NCBI GenBank assembly: GCA_946122785.1
Contig: CAMGYJ010000006.1
Span: 48,132,066 to 48,196,065, forward strand
DNA: 64,000 nucleotides
Reading direction: 5' to 3'
Source: Linum tenue
Lineage: Eukaryota; Streptophyta; Magnoliopsida; Malpighiales; Linaceae
Within the stretch, counting starts at the first letter, position 1; each line of letters begins with the position of its first letter. Made by a program: the position numbers and the translations under genes. The notes beneath the pieces are model-generated. The model was not told the DNA's origin, ran no database searches, and worked only from the letters and a program-made list of their open reading frames with translations. This document shows positions 1-11,777 of the stretch, piece after piece.

Positions 1-26
1 AAAAGTGTACAAATGAGCCTGAATCA
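1..26 (-). repeat. Element A: first 26 bases of its 3' LTR
   Basis: Read on the minus strand this begins TGATTCAGGCTCATTTG, nearly the same as the start of A's 5' LTR at 20492-20467 (two mismatches in 26 bases). A purine-rich tract (minus strand GCATGGGGAA) lies just outside at about 27-36 and would be the polypurine tract. The rest of the 3' LTR, its target duplication and any further part of element D lie before the window. Confidence 0.8.
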
Positions 27-800
27 TTCCCCATGCTTAGACGTTTGCTTGTCCCCAAGCAAACCATTTTCAATCTAGGTGACATCTCAATCTAACAAGA
101 TAAGTTGAGGACAAGTCAAAAGGCACAAAGCGGTGAATCTCAATGACTATTTGGGCATCGACACATGACCGCCTCAACGATACCGGCTTCCACCACAATC
201 GACATTCGATAGCATCAAGAATGGGCAAATGAAAAGTTCTCACCCTGTTCACAAATCAATGCAAGTCTCGACCAGACTACTCACCAACCATAACTAACCA
301 TGCATAGAACTCAAGTCCAAAGAACAGACAACGGGACAACATAGGTTCTTACCGGGTTAAAATATGAATATGCAAAACAAGAATGAATCACTCACTCTCG
401 ACCAGTGGGGTCACGACCTTTTAGGTGCACCAGATGTGGACAATCATCAACACTCATCCCTATCGTCTCTCCACCATGGTGGCAACCTCTAAATGCTAGA
501 GTTCGCGAGACAGTTGTCATCACTAGCTTGTCCGGAGGTCTTAGACAATGACTGGCAATTGACTTGGACATGGGGAAAAGGCTTTTTGGGTGGTGGCAAA
601 CATGGCATGAGGTCCTACATCTTCAACCTAAAACCCAAGGTTCTATGGTCTCGACTAAGAACCATTCCTACAAACAACGACCACTAGCATCGGCCAAAAA
701 TCACACTTCCCTTCTTCCAAACCACTACCAATCACAAACCACATTCAAGCACACATCTTCGGCCTATCTTGCTGTTCACATTTCAAACCTAGTAGTGAAG
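27..800 (-). mobile_element. Element A: 3' untranslated interior, distal part
   Basis: No gene is visible here. The sequence matches, in reverse complement, the non-coding stretch between ORF2 and the 3' LTR of element E: the words around GACCAGTGGGGTCA (403-416) and GGGGAAAAGGC (573-583) have counterparts near 58930 and 58755. In element A this stretch is continuous with 11778-12990; element B was inserted between them. Short open frames here are not conserved in E and look incidental. Confidence 0.75.
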
Positions 801-805
801 GAGGT

Positions 806-2928
806 TGTAACACCCTACCCTGTACGTTTTGCCTGATCATATTGTTCAAACAATTGCAGTGGAATTTAAAACTGGTGTTACATTAGTTACCAAAAATCAA
901 ATAAAATTTCGATATGAATTACTCGCTTAATCGGCTAACAGTTCTTGCAAATAGACCTGCAAAATAATTCATCTGAATCCCTGAATTCGTAGACATACAT
1001 ATATACTCACAACCATGCACATTGGCTTTCATAGCTATAGTCACACTTTCGTACTCTCCAACTACATACCATACTTCTACATGTCATAATCATCACTACA
1101 TACAACACCACACACATACACATATAATCAACTTTCCACACCTGTGGATATCTCACCCTACATCAAAAGCTAGTATGCACATGAAAATGTTCTCAAAACA
1201 TTTTTACAAAAAGGTGTGGATCACTGGCCAAAATCCCGAGTAGTAGTCCAAGCACAGAATGGTTGAAGACCATACCTCACCTTGCCTTCAACTCTTGCTC
1301 AGCTCCCACCTATATTCCTATATACTAGTACTACTGCAGATGATGATGATCTGCTTACACATGGATAAGCAGTGAAAAAGGATAAAGAGGGTCAGCTCAT
1401 AGCTGAGTGAGATAATCATCCCATAGTGAGTTCATAACTAGCATACCCCTACCATACATCTAACAATCAAGCCAAAGCACTAGTATCAGACCTCAGCCAT
1501 CCGACATCCCAATAGGCAAAAGACTCAACCATCTTAACTTATGCATATGCATCTTATCATGTTTTAATCATAGGCGCCTGGCTACTCCCATGCAAATTAC
1601 TCTCCCGGGAATACGGACCAAACATCTCGTGGATGTGGTCATATCGAACCCACCACTGCCGTTGTAGTCATATCGGACCTGACACCACTCTGGGTGTAGT
1701 CATATCGGACTCAACACCACTCTGGGTGTGGTCATATCGGACCCACCATTGCCGGTGTAGTCATATCGGACCTGACACCACTCTGGGTGTGGTCATATCG
1801 GACTCAACACCACTCTTTGGTGTGGTCATATCTCATGATGAATCAATGGTCAACACCACATCAGGGGTGTGAAACAACATATCATAACGGAGTAATAGCA
1901 TGGGGAGCCCTAATTCCTATGTAATTGACCATGAGACCAAATCACTCTTATTTTGGTATCTTTATACATGATCCATATCTCATCTTTCTTGATCATAATT
2001 CGTTACCTGCACATGTACTTGACTTGGCCATAATTGGCTTAACATAGTTAAAACAAGAGTCGTATAATTTCACTTCCTCGAGATGAACCCTCGTGCAAGT
2101 CATCCTCCTTAAACATCATAATATCACCCTGGGAAGTTTATTCCCCCCCTGATGGATCCAAATATAACCATAATATCACATCATGTCAAAACACCTTATC
2201 GAACAACCATGAAGTCATATCAACAGTGAAGCCATAAATGGCAACATGTATGCAATCATCAACATAAACAAGGTCCATATGGATTAGGGCAAGTTAATAA
2301 TGTAATACAACAGTCCAGGGTTCATCATATAGCACAAAATTCCATACACCCCTAATCATGCCATTCTAGTTCATCTAGGTCAATTATAAGCATCAATATA
2401 ATTATCGTGATATGACAAACCCGGTATGCCGTGCTAATCCCTCACCAGTTGTGGTCGTTCAAACACCGGTTCTAGCCTCCCGTACCCAACTTCACTTTCT
2501 CAAACAAACTCGGAATCAAAATCCGAGATTGTCCAAATATCCCCTGCAGTGTCCCCGTCAAAGTTAGTTCTAGGCTCCGGATCAAATTCTCGATAAAAAC
2601 ACATCAAACCCTGCCGGAGCTAAATTCAGCGATTTCGACCCCGACCTAAATAATTACCGGAATTCATGGATTTGAACCAGAGGATTAATTACCTCGCTGC
2701 AGGAAGCTCGTATATGAAATTTGGGCGCAATCCGGCTTCCGGATACTCCGAAACCCTAATTTGGCTTATCGGGAATTCAAGAAATTCTTAAACCAAAAAC
2801 TCGTTTTAAAGATCTAAATCGATAAATCACGATGTATAGATGAATTAGGCATTACTTACGGGATTTTTGGATTACTAATGCTCAAGAATTGAGCTCGGAG
2901 AATTTCCGTGCTCACCTCCCCTGCGCGC
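806..2928 (-). repeat. Element B 3' LTR, first segment
   Basis: Nearly identical over its length to 9476-11495. It continues at 8484-8773 after the inserted chromovirus C. Open frames here, such as one at 1022-1243 repeated at 9692-9913, are copies of the same LTR sequence and not genes. Confidence 0.88.
1638..1824. repeat. Six-unit tandem repeat inside the element B LTR
   Basis: Six units of 29-33 bases each begin GTCATATCG and alternate in the order X-Y-Z-X-Y-Z, so the larger period is a trimer of about 94 bases. The other LTR (10302-10394) has a single X-Y-Z trimer. The difference arose after insertion, by duplication here or loss there. Confidence 0.85.
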
Positions 2929-3345
2929 TGTCACGACCTTACTCTCGATCGTGCGGCCCTAGCTCTCAAATCCGTTAGAGCGCTAGGCAGCCTTTCTCTA
3001 AACTCACTTACAAGCAAAGAAACAAGAACATAGACAAAGGATTGGGAGAACTCTCTAGTGTGTATTACTCTAAAAAATGATGGAATGAGTTACAAGTGAG
3101 GGAGATGGCTCCTTATATAGGTCTCTCCTCATACAAGGCATCAATGCCCCTCATAATGTCCCTCTACATCAATACACCCCATTAAGTCCCCCCATTATGC
3201 ACTCTATAAATGTCACCCATTATGTGACTCATAAGTGCACCATTAAGCTCTCTATTAAGGTGGAGAATCCTAGGAGCATCTCTATGCTACTAGTCTTTCA
3301 TACATGCCACATGTGCATCCCCCATGTCATCTGCCACACGTGACA
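2929..3345 (-). repeat. Element C 3' LTR
   Basis: 417 bp. It has minus-strand TG...CA ends and a TATA-like CTATATAAGG read on the minus strand (3111-3120). It matches 8045-8483. Confidence 0.93.
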
Positions 3346-3356
3346 TCCTCCCCCAC

Positions 3357-6300
3357 CTATGCTCGCGACGCCCTCGTCGCGTCCTCGTGATGGAATGCCT
3401 CGATCAAGTCCTTGTTCTTCCAAAGTGTGAGTTCTTTCTCCCAAGATGCTTCACTCTCCGGAAGGTTGCGCCACTTGACCAAGTACTCCACAAAGCTTGG
3501 ATGTACGCCACGACGAGGAATGACACGACGCGCCATGATTTCTTTAACTTTATGGTCGTGTGTCTTGGTGATGAGTGTTGGTGCGCGCTGTGACTCTTTT
3601 CGCTGCTCGTCCTCCTTGTCTTCGTGGAAAGCCTTGAGTTGGCTCACATGAAAGACCGGATGGATCTCTAAGTGCGACGGCACCTCCACCTTGTACGCCA
3701 CCTTGCCAATCCTCTTCACGATGGGGAATGGCCCTTCATAGCGGCGAAGCAGTCCCTTGTGCACGTTCTTGAGATGCTTGAAGCGATGAGGGTAGAACTT
3801 GACCATCACCATGTCTCCTTCTTCAAACTCCTAGTGCCGCCTCTTCTTGTCCGCCCATTTCTTCATCTTCTTGCTAGGGCGGGCTAAGTAAGACTTGGCC
3901 ATCTCCATCTTCTCGTGCCAGCCTTTAGCAAACTTGTAGATTGCCGGACTGTTGCCTCTATATCCCGTTGCCACCGTCGTAGGTGTCAAAGGTTGCTGCC
4001 CCGTCGCCAACTCAAATGGACTCGTGTTGGTCGACTCGCTGCGGTGCAAGTTGTAGGAGAATTGTGCCGTATCCATCAACTTCACCCAATCTCGTTGGTT
4101 TGCACTCACGTAGTGTCGCAAGTACACTTCCAACAAGGCATTCACCCGCTCCGTCTGTCCGTCGCTTTGAGGATGAAATGTCGTTGAGAAGTTCAAGTCT
4201 TAGCCCATGATCTTGAACAACTCTCGCCAAAATCGGCCCGTGAAGCGCCCATCTCTGTCGCTCACAAAGTTGTTAGGAATGCCCCAATACTTGACCACAT
4301 TCTTGAAGAATAGCCGCGCCGCATCCTCTGCCGTCATGTCTTTTGGGCCGGGGATGAACACTCCATACTTCGAGAACCTGTCCACCACAACCATGATGCA
4401 ACCGCGTCCATCGACTTTGGGAAGTCCGATGATGAAGTCCATGCTTACACTCTCCCATGGTCGTTGAGGCGTGGGCAAGGGCTCTAGCAAGCCTTCCGGG
4501 CTTCTCTGATCCATCTTGTCTTGTTGGCACACAAGACAAGTCTTCACATACATCTCCACGTCATCTCTCATATGCGGCCAGAAGTATGCTTCTTAGATGA
4601 GCGCTTGCGTTCTCTCGATGCCGGGATGGCCCGCCCACTTGGAATCATGGCACTCCTTCATGATCTCCTTCCTCAAGTTGGTCCATCTTGGCACGAACAC
4701 TCGCTCTCCCTTGGTCATGATGAGCCCATCCTTCATCCAAAACCGTCGAGTCTTACCTAGCTCGATGTACTCCGCTACGGTTTTGGCGAAGGGGTCATGG
4801 CCAAGGCCTTCGACGATCCGCTCCTTCAAAGGAAACGTGGGCTGGCTGAGGCTTGCGGCTGCACTCTTGCGGCTAAGAGAATCTGCAACGGAGTTCGCGT
4901 TGCCTGGATTGTACTCCATGACGATATTGAACTCGGCCAGAAAATCTTGCCACCTCGCTTGCTTAGGGGTGAGCTTCTTCTGCGTCAGAAAATAGCTCGT
5001 TGCCACGTTATCCGTCTTCACTACGAACTTTGACCCCAACAAGTAGTGCCTCCATGTGCGCAAGCAATGCACCACGGTCGTCATCTCCTTCTCTTGAACG
5101 GTGTATCGCCTCTCCGTCTCGCCGAGCTTCCGATTCTCGAAGGCAATGGGATGCCCATCTTGCATCAACACACCTCCAATCGCGAAGTCGGATGCATCGG
5201 TCTGCACTTCGTAGGCCAACGTCGGGTTGGGGAGCACGAGCACGGGCTCCTTCATCACCGCTGCCTTCAAGGCCTCGAATGCTTCTTGGCACCTTTCCGA
5301 CCAATCCCACGCATTGTTCTTCTACAAGAGATCCGTCAAGGGTGCTGCAATGTTGGAGTAGCCCTTGATAAACCTCCGATAGTTGTTGGCAAGGCCGAGG
5401 AATGACTGCAATTCTGGCACCTTCGTCGGCGGCTCCCATTCTTGGATTGCCTACACCTTCGCCCCATCCATCTTCAATTTGCCTCCACCAATGATGTGCC
5501 CCAAGAATGGAACCTCCGTGGCGGCAAATGTGCACTTCTCCCTCTTGACGTACAACTCGTTGTCGCGAAGGACCTGGAAGACTTGACGTAGATGCTCGGC
5601 ATGCTCATCGAGTGTTTTGCTATACACGACGATGTCATCCAAGTAGACCACGACAAACCGGTCCAAGAATGGCTCGAACACTTGATTCATCAAAGTGCAA
5701 AACGTGGCTGATGCGTTGGTGAGACCGAATGACATCACAAGAAACTCGTAAGAGCCATACCTCGTCACACAAGCCGTCTTTGGCTCGTCGCCCTCTGCTA
5801 TCCGCACTTGATAGTAGCCCGAGTGAAGATCAAGCTTGGTGAACCACATCACATCTCCAAGCTGGTCGAACAAGTCGGCAATGTTGGGAATCGGCCACTT
5901 GTTCTTCACCGTCAACTTGTTGATGGCTCTATAGTCGATGCACATCCGCAACGACCCTTCCTTCTTCTTTTGGAACAGCACCGGTGCTCCAAAAGGTGAC
6001 TTCAATGGCCGCATGTAACCTGCGTCCACCAAGTCCTTGAGCTGCCTCCGCAACTCTTCTAGCTCCGGTGGCGACATGCGGTATGGTGCTCGCAAAGGGG
6101 GCTTCGCTCCTGGCTCCAACTCGATCTTGTGGTCCACCTCTCTTCTTGGTGGCAGCTTCTTAGGCAACTTCGATGGCATCACGTCATCGAACTCTACGAG
6201 GACGCCCTCGATGATGGGAGTTGTGATTCCCGTTGAGCCTCCTTCTTCCTCCATTTTCAAGGACACAAGAAAGGTTGGTTCATTCTTATTGAACCCCTTC

Positions 6301-7964
6301 AATACCTGCATGGCCGATAGAGCACTATGGGGGCCATCTTCTCTCAAGAGGTGGACCGCATGGAACTCCCCCTCCTTTTCCAAGCACATCGTGTTGGAGT
6401 TGGGCTTCAAGAGCACTCCCTCCTTGTCGAGGAAGTTGATGCCGAGGATGACTGGGTGATCGTCCATGGTGACGACGGAAAAGTCGATGAGGCCTTTCCA
6501 CTCGCCAAGCTTCACTGGCACGTTGTGAGCAACTCCATGGATTGGGATGGACTCCGAGTTGATCGTCTTGAGCCTCCCTTGCCCCTTCTCGTAGGCAATA
6601 CCCAGCCGGTTTGCCTCCTCGATGCGAAGGAAGTTGTCCGTGGCACCGGTATCCACCAAAGCTTTTGACTCGCCTTGCATGAATTGCGCCAGAACGTAGC
6701 ACTTCCCGCGCTTGCTCTCCTTGACGTCGGTCTTCACTGCGCCAAGCTTGCGGATTGAGCCAATCTTGGCCTCCGCCGCCTTGGGATCCTCCTCTTGAGC
6801 TTCCATGGCCGCTAATCTCGCCTTCCTTGGGCAATCCCGCACTCGATGTGGTCCATCGCAAAGGAAATAAGACATGGGTTTTGGCTCATACTTACCCCCT
6901 TTGCTTGAAACACCTTGGTGTTGTTGAGTGCGAGTGCCCTCCTTGAAAGACTTCTACTGCTCTCCACCCTTGTTGGGCTTCGAAATCTTCTCTTTGCCGC
7001 TGCTCTCTTGCCTTTTGTACTCGACAAAAGACTCCGCCGTGGCCATGGCAGTTGCAAGGTCTTGCACTCCTCGACGTTGCATCTCCATCTTGGCCCATGG
7101 TTGCAGCCCATCAAGAAAGCCGTTCATGGCCTCCTTGTCCGTGATGTCCGGGATCTCTAGAAGCAACTCCAAGAATTCTTTCACATATTCTCGAACTCCA
7201 CCCCTCTGGGTGAGTCTTCTCAAATTCGAACGGGCTTCAAACTCCACGTTCTCCGGGTAGAACTGATTCTTGGTTTCTCTCTTGAAATCTTCCCACGTTA
7301 CCATCACACAAGTACCTCTTTCGACGTCCGCATCACGTCGCCTCCACCACACCATGGCAACATCAACCAAGTAAAGTGGAGCGGTACGAAGTTTTACCTC
7401 GTCCTCTTGGATGCCGGACGCCTTGAAGTACTGCTCAAGACTCCAAAGGAAGTTCTCTAACTCCCTCGCGTTCCTTGAACCTCCGAAGTTCTTCGGTCTT
7501 GGAACATCAGCACGTGGGACGGATTGCACCGGGGCTGGTCCGCTAGCCATGGCTCTCTTAACGAGAGTGACCTCACTCTTGAGGTCTGCAATCTCTTCTT
7601 TCACGCCGACCAGCTCAGCCTGGACATGCTCTTTCACAACTTCAATGGCGTTGTTCACGGAGGCGGTGATGGTGTTGTTGATGAAGGCCACAAGCTCTTC
7701 TCGCATCCCATCATGGTTGATCTCCAAGCTTGTCAGCCTACCAGCCACTCCTTGAACATCGCTTTGGACTTGGGCGAAGTTACCTCCCAAATCCTCGATT
7801 GAAGTGATATCTTCCGCCACCTTCACTTCCACTCGAGAGACACACCTCTCTAGAGCCGCCATAGGATCACGAGTGCTTGAATTGTCACCCTTTGGCTTGG
7901 GATTCTTCGTGTGATCCCTTCCACGCTTCTCGGCCTTAGTAACGCCGCTATCTGATCCCGACAT
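3357..7964 (-). pseudogene. Chromovirus gag-pol polyprotein, stopped in frame six times
   Basis: The frame starts at 7964 and keeps one phase to its natural stop at 3357, a span of 1,536 codons. In order it encodes gag with a coiled region and retrotransposon-gag core (about 7520-7030); a zinc knuckle near 6870 whose first Cys is Tyr; an aspartic protease (LVDTGA, about 6655); reverse transcriptase with YLDD (about 5640); RNase H (TDAS, about 5200); integrase with a His-Cys finger and catalytic core (about 4660-4130); and a chromodomain (VEYLVKW, about 3450). Stops interrupt it at 6954-6956, 5451-5453, 5322-5324, 4593-4595, 4200-4202 and 3831-3833. No frameshift is needed. The encoded machine copies RNA into DNA and integrates it; here it is dead. 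The gag resembles Galadriel-type chromoviruses, but I am not sure of the lineage. Confidence 0.93.
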
Positions 7965-8030
7965 CTTTGGTAAGGCTCTTCCTTTCCTTCTGGCTATAGC
8001 TTCTACTTTGCTAGCACAAAGCCGAACCAG

Positions 8031-8042
8031 GCTCTGATACCA
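8031..8042 (-). other. Primer-binding site of element C (tRNA-iMet)
   Basis: Minus strand TGGTATCAGAGC, two bases inside the 5' LTR. It is complementary to the 3' end of initiator tRNA-Met. Confidence 0.9.
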
Positions 8043-8044
8043 CT

Positions 8045-8483
8045 TGTCACGACCTTACTCTCGATCGTGCGGCCCTAGATCTCAAATCCGTTAGAGCGCT
8101 AGGCAGCCTTGCTCTCAACTCACTTGCAAGCAAAGAAACAAGAACAAAGACAAAGGATTGGGAGAACTCTCTAGTGTGTATTACTCTAAAAAATGATGGA
8201 ATGAGTTACAAGTGAGGAAGATGGCTCCTTATATAGGCCTCTCCTCATACAACGCATCAATGCCCCTCATAATGTCCCTCTACATCAATACACCCCATTA
8301 AGTCCCCCCATTATGCACTCTATAAATGTCACCCATTATGTGACTCATAAGTGCACCATTAAGCTCTCTATTAAGGTGGAGAATCCTAGGAGCATCTCTA
8401 TGCTACTAGTCTTCCATACATGCCTCATGTGAAGCCGCCATGTTGTCACCTTGTTGGCGCCATGTCATCTGCCACACGTGACA
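8045..8483 (-). repeat. Element C 5' LTR
   Basis: 439 bp. It is the partner of 2929-3345, with an extra stretch of about 22 bases near 8431-8458. A TATA-like minus-strand CCTATATAAGG is at 8227-8237. Confidence 0.93.
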
Positions 8484-8773
8484 GCACCCTCTGCTCCAGT
8501 TTTCTCTCGGTCCAGAAAAAGAAAAGAATGGACATGGAGGGGATTTTGGGAAGCAAATATATAAATAGCCGGGTAGCACTTATCCCCGGCCGCTTCAGCT
8601 CTTTTTTTTTTCTTTTTCCTTTTTAATAAATAATATATATTTATAATTAATATGTATACTTATCCGATCGATCGATAATCCGATTTTCGTCGAAATACTG
8701 TCAAAACGCTCAATTTTAAATCGTGAAATTCCTAGCGATCGAAATATGGGTTTCTTCGAAAGGGGATGTTACA
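8484..8773 (-). repeat. Element B 3' LTR, second segment
   Basis: Resumes the B LTR after element C and matches 11496-11772. It ends TGTTACA at 8773. Confidence 0.88.
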
Positions 8774-9475
8774 ATTCTCCCCTCCTTAAAAAGATTTCGT
8801 CCCCAAAATCTAACCTTGAGTTGATATACATAGCCTCTACTCGCATAAGTCTTAAAATGTATTATTCAACAACTAGTTCGTACCTTACTCTTACGTTAGG
8901 CGATCCGTAACACATAAGTAAACACATAGCATCTCAGTAAAACAAGGTAGTTAACCAACAAAACGTTAGCCACCACAACATCAAGAATCATATCCATATT
9001 AAAAACTCGACCACACAACTCTTCCTTTTTGCCATAGTCTAAAATCAATGGTTGTGCAAAGGTAGCATCCATCCTTCTCAACTAGTTAGTAGGATTTCTA
9101 GAAGACCTTCTGTGCAAGCTACAAGGAAATATTGGCCATATCTTGATCCACACACCATTTGGTTCTAACCAAGTTACTCACTTGGTTGAAACAAAACTTT
9201 CTTCAAAATCATTACTTGGACAACAAGATAAAAACTCCACATATTTTGATAAATCTCTTAAATCATAAAATTTTCAAGAATACTCAAATACTCAAAATCA
9301 TGTTTGACCATATGCAACTGCCTATGCAATACATCATCACCTTTGGCCCAAATCCTGGAAAGTTTAGTGCAAGTACAAGTATGGAGTACTCCCTCCCCTT
9401 TCGAGGGTGATCAGTCCTCAAGGGTGAAAGTAACACACCCATAATGCAGAAAACAAACCAACTCTGATACCAAAC
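8774..9475 (-). mobile_element. Element B interior, no coding capacity
   Basis: 702 bp. A polypurine tract (minus AAGGAGGGGAGAAT, 8774-8787) abuts the 3' LTR. A primer-binding site (minus TGGTATCAGAG, 9462-9472) abuts the 5' LTR. I see no gag, protease or reverse transcriptase motif in between; the open frames are under 90 residues and unlike any family I know. Confidence 0.85.
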
Positions 9476-11772
9476 TGTAACACCCTACCCTGTATGTTTT
9501 GCCTGATCATATAGTTCACACAATTGCATCGGAATTTAAAACTGTTGTTACATTAATTACCAAAAATCAAATAAAATTTCGACATGAATTACTCGCGTAA
9601 TGGGCTAACAGTTCTTGCAACTAGACCTGCAAAATAATTCATCTGAATCCCTGCATTCATAGACATACATATATACTCACAACCATGTACATTGGCTTTC
9701 ATAGCTATAGTCACACTTTCGTACTCTACAACTACATATCATACTTATACATGTCATAATCATCACTACATACACCACCACACACATACACATATAATCA
9801 ACTTTCCACACCTGTGGATATCTCACCCTACATCAAAAGCTAGTATGCACATGAAAATGTTCTCAAAACATTTTTACAAAAAGGTGTGGATCACTGGCCA
9901 AAATCCCGAGTAGTAGTCCAAGCACAGAATGGTTGAAGACCATACCTCATCTTGCCTTCAACTCTTGCTCAGCTCCCACCTATATTCCTATCTACTACTG
10001 CAGATGATGATGATCTGCTTACACATGGATAAGCAGTGAAAAAGGATAAAGAGGGTCAGCTCATAGCTGAGTGAGATAATCATCCCATAGTGAGTTCATA
10101 ACTAGCATACCCCTACCATACATCTAACAATCAAGCCAAAGCACTAGTATCAGACCTCAGCCATCCGACATCCCAATAGGCAAAAGACTCAACCATCTTG
10201 ACTTATGCATATGCATCTTATCATGTTTTAATCATAGGCGCCTGGCTACTCCCATGCAAATTACTCTCCCGGGAATACGGACCAAACATCTCGTGGATGT
10301 GGTCATATCGAACCCACCACTGCCGGTGTAGTCATATCGGACCTGACATCACTCTGGGTGCGGTCATATCGGACTCAACACCACTCTAGGTGTGGTCATA
10401 TCTCATGATGAATCAACGGTCAACACCTCATCAGGGGTGTGACATAACATATCATAACGGAGTAATAGCATGGGGAGCCCTAATTGCTATGTAATTGACC
10501 ATGAGACCAAATCACTCTTATTTGGTATCTTTATACATGATTCATATCTCATCTTGCTTGATCATAATTCGTTACCTACACATGTACTTGACTTGGCCAT
10601 AATTGGCTTAACATAGTTAAAACAAGAGTCGTATAATTGCACTTCCTCGAGATGAACCCTCGTGCAAGTCATCCTCCTTAAACATCATAATATCACCCTG
10701 GGAATTTTATTCCCCCACTTAGGGATCGAAATACAACCATAATATCACATCATGTCAAAACACATTATCGAACAACCATGAAGTCATATCAACAGTTAAG
10801 CCATAAATGGCAACATATATGTAATCATCAACATAAACAAGGTCCATATCGATTATGGCAAGTCAATAATATCATACAACGGTCCAGGGTTCATCATATA
10901 GCACAAAAGTCCATACACCCCTAATCATGCCATTCTAGTTCACCTAGGTCAATTATAAGCATCAATCTAATTATCGTGATATGACAAACCCGGTATGTCG
11001 TGCTAATCCATCACCAGTTTTGGTCGTTCAAACACCGGTTCTAGCCTCCCGTACCCCAACTTCACTTTCTCAAACAAACCCGGATCAAAATCCGAGATTG
11101 TCCTAATATCCCCTGCAGTGTCTCCGTCAATGTTAGTTCTAGGCTCCGGATCAAATTCTCGATAAAAACACATCAAACCCTGGCCGGAGCTCAATTCAGT
11201 GATTTGGACCCCGACCTAAATAATTTCCGAAATTCATGGATCTGAACTAGAGGATTAATTACCTCGCTACAGGAAGCTCGTATATGAAATTTGAGCTCAA
11301 TCCGGCTTCCGGATACTCCAAAACCCTAATTTGGCTTATCAGGAATTCAAGAAATTCCTAAACCAAAAACTCGTTTTAAAGCTCTAAATCGATAAATCAC
11401 AATGTATAGATGAATTAGGCATTACTTATGAGATTTTGATTACTTATGCTCAAGAATTGAGCTCGCAGAATTTCCGTGCTCACCTCCCCTGCGCGCCCTC
11501 TGCTCCAGTTTTCTCTCGGTCCAGAAAAAGAAAAGAATGGACATGGAGGGGATTTTGGGAAGCAAATATATAAATAGCTAGGCAGCACTTATCCCCGGCT
11601 TCAGCTCTTTTTTTCTTTTTCCATTTTAATAAATAATATATATTTATAATTAATACGTATACTTATCCGATCGGTAATCTGATTTTCGTCGAAATATTAT
11701 CAAAACACTCAATTTTAAATCGTGAAATTCCTAGTGATCGAAATATGGGTTTCTTCAAAATGGAATGTTACC
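9476..11772 (-). repeat. Element B 5' LTR
   Basis: 2,297 bp uninterrupted copy. It starts TGTAACACCC and ends TGTTACC, then the duplication GAGGT. It has a single trimer of the tandem repeat (10302-10394). Confidence 0.9.
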
Positions 11773-11777
11773 GAGGT

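Larger units (their letters stand above)
2929..8483 (-). mobile_element. Element C: chromovirus (Ty3/Gypsy) inserted in the B LTR
   Basis: LTRs lie at 2929-3345 and 8045-8483, with inverted ends TGTCACG and CGTGACA. The minus-strand primer-binding site (8031-8042) matches initiator tRNA-Met. A polypurine tract (minus AGGTGGGGGAGGA, 3346-3358) abuts the 3' LTR. The polyprotein frame lies between and ends in a chromodomain. Insertion was into the sequence seen uninterrupted near 11490-11505; the duplication is unclear (GCGC at left, GCAC at right). The LTRs differ at roughly ten positions plus an insertion of about 22 bases in the right copy, so C is older than element E. Confidence 0.93.
806..11772 (-). 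mobile_element. Element B: non-autonomous LTR retrotransposon with long LTRs
   Basis: A direct repeat of about 2.3 kb flanks only about 700 bases of interior. The left copy is 806-8773 (interrupted by element C) and the right copy is 9476-11772. The ends are TGTAACA and TGTTACA (the right copy ends TGTTACC). The 5-bp target duplication GAGGT is at 801-805 and 11773-11777. A primer-binding site like initiator tRNA-Met and a polypurine tract set the orientation as minus. Ends of this type are typical of Tekay/Del chromoviruses, but no gag or pol is present, so B must have depended on another element for movement. Confidence 0.9.

Noticed and set aside
1022..1243. 73-codon frame repeated almost exactly at 9692-9913
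   Set aside because: Both copies lie at the same place in the two LTRs of element B; the likeness comes from LTR duplication, not from coding constraint.
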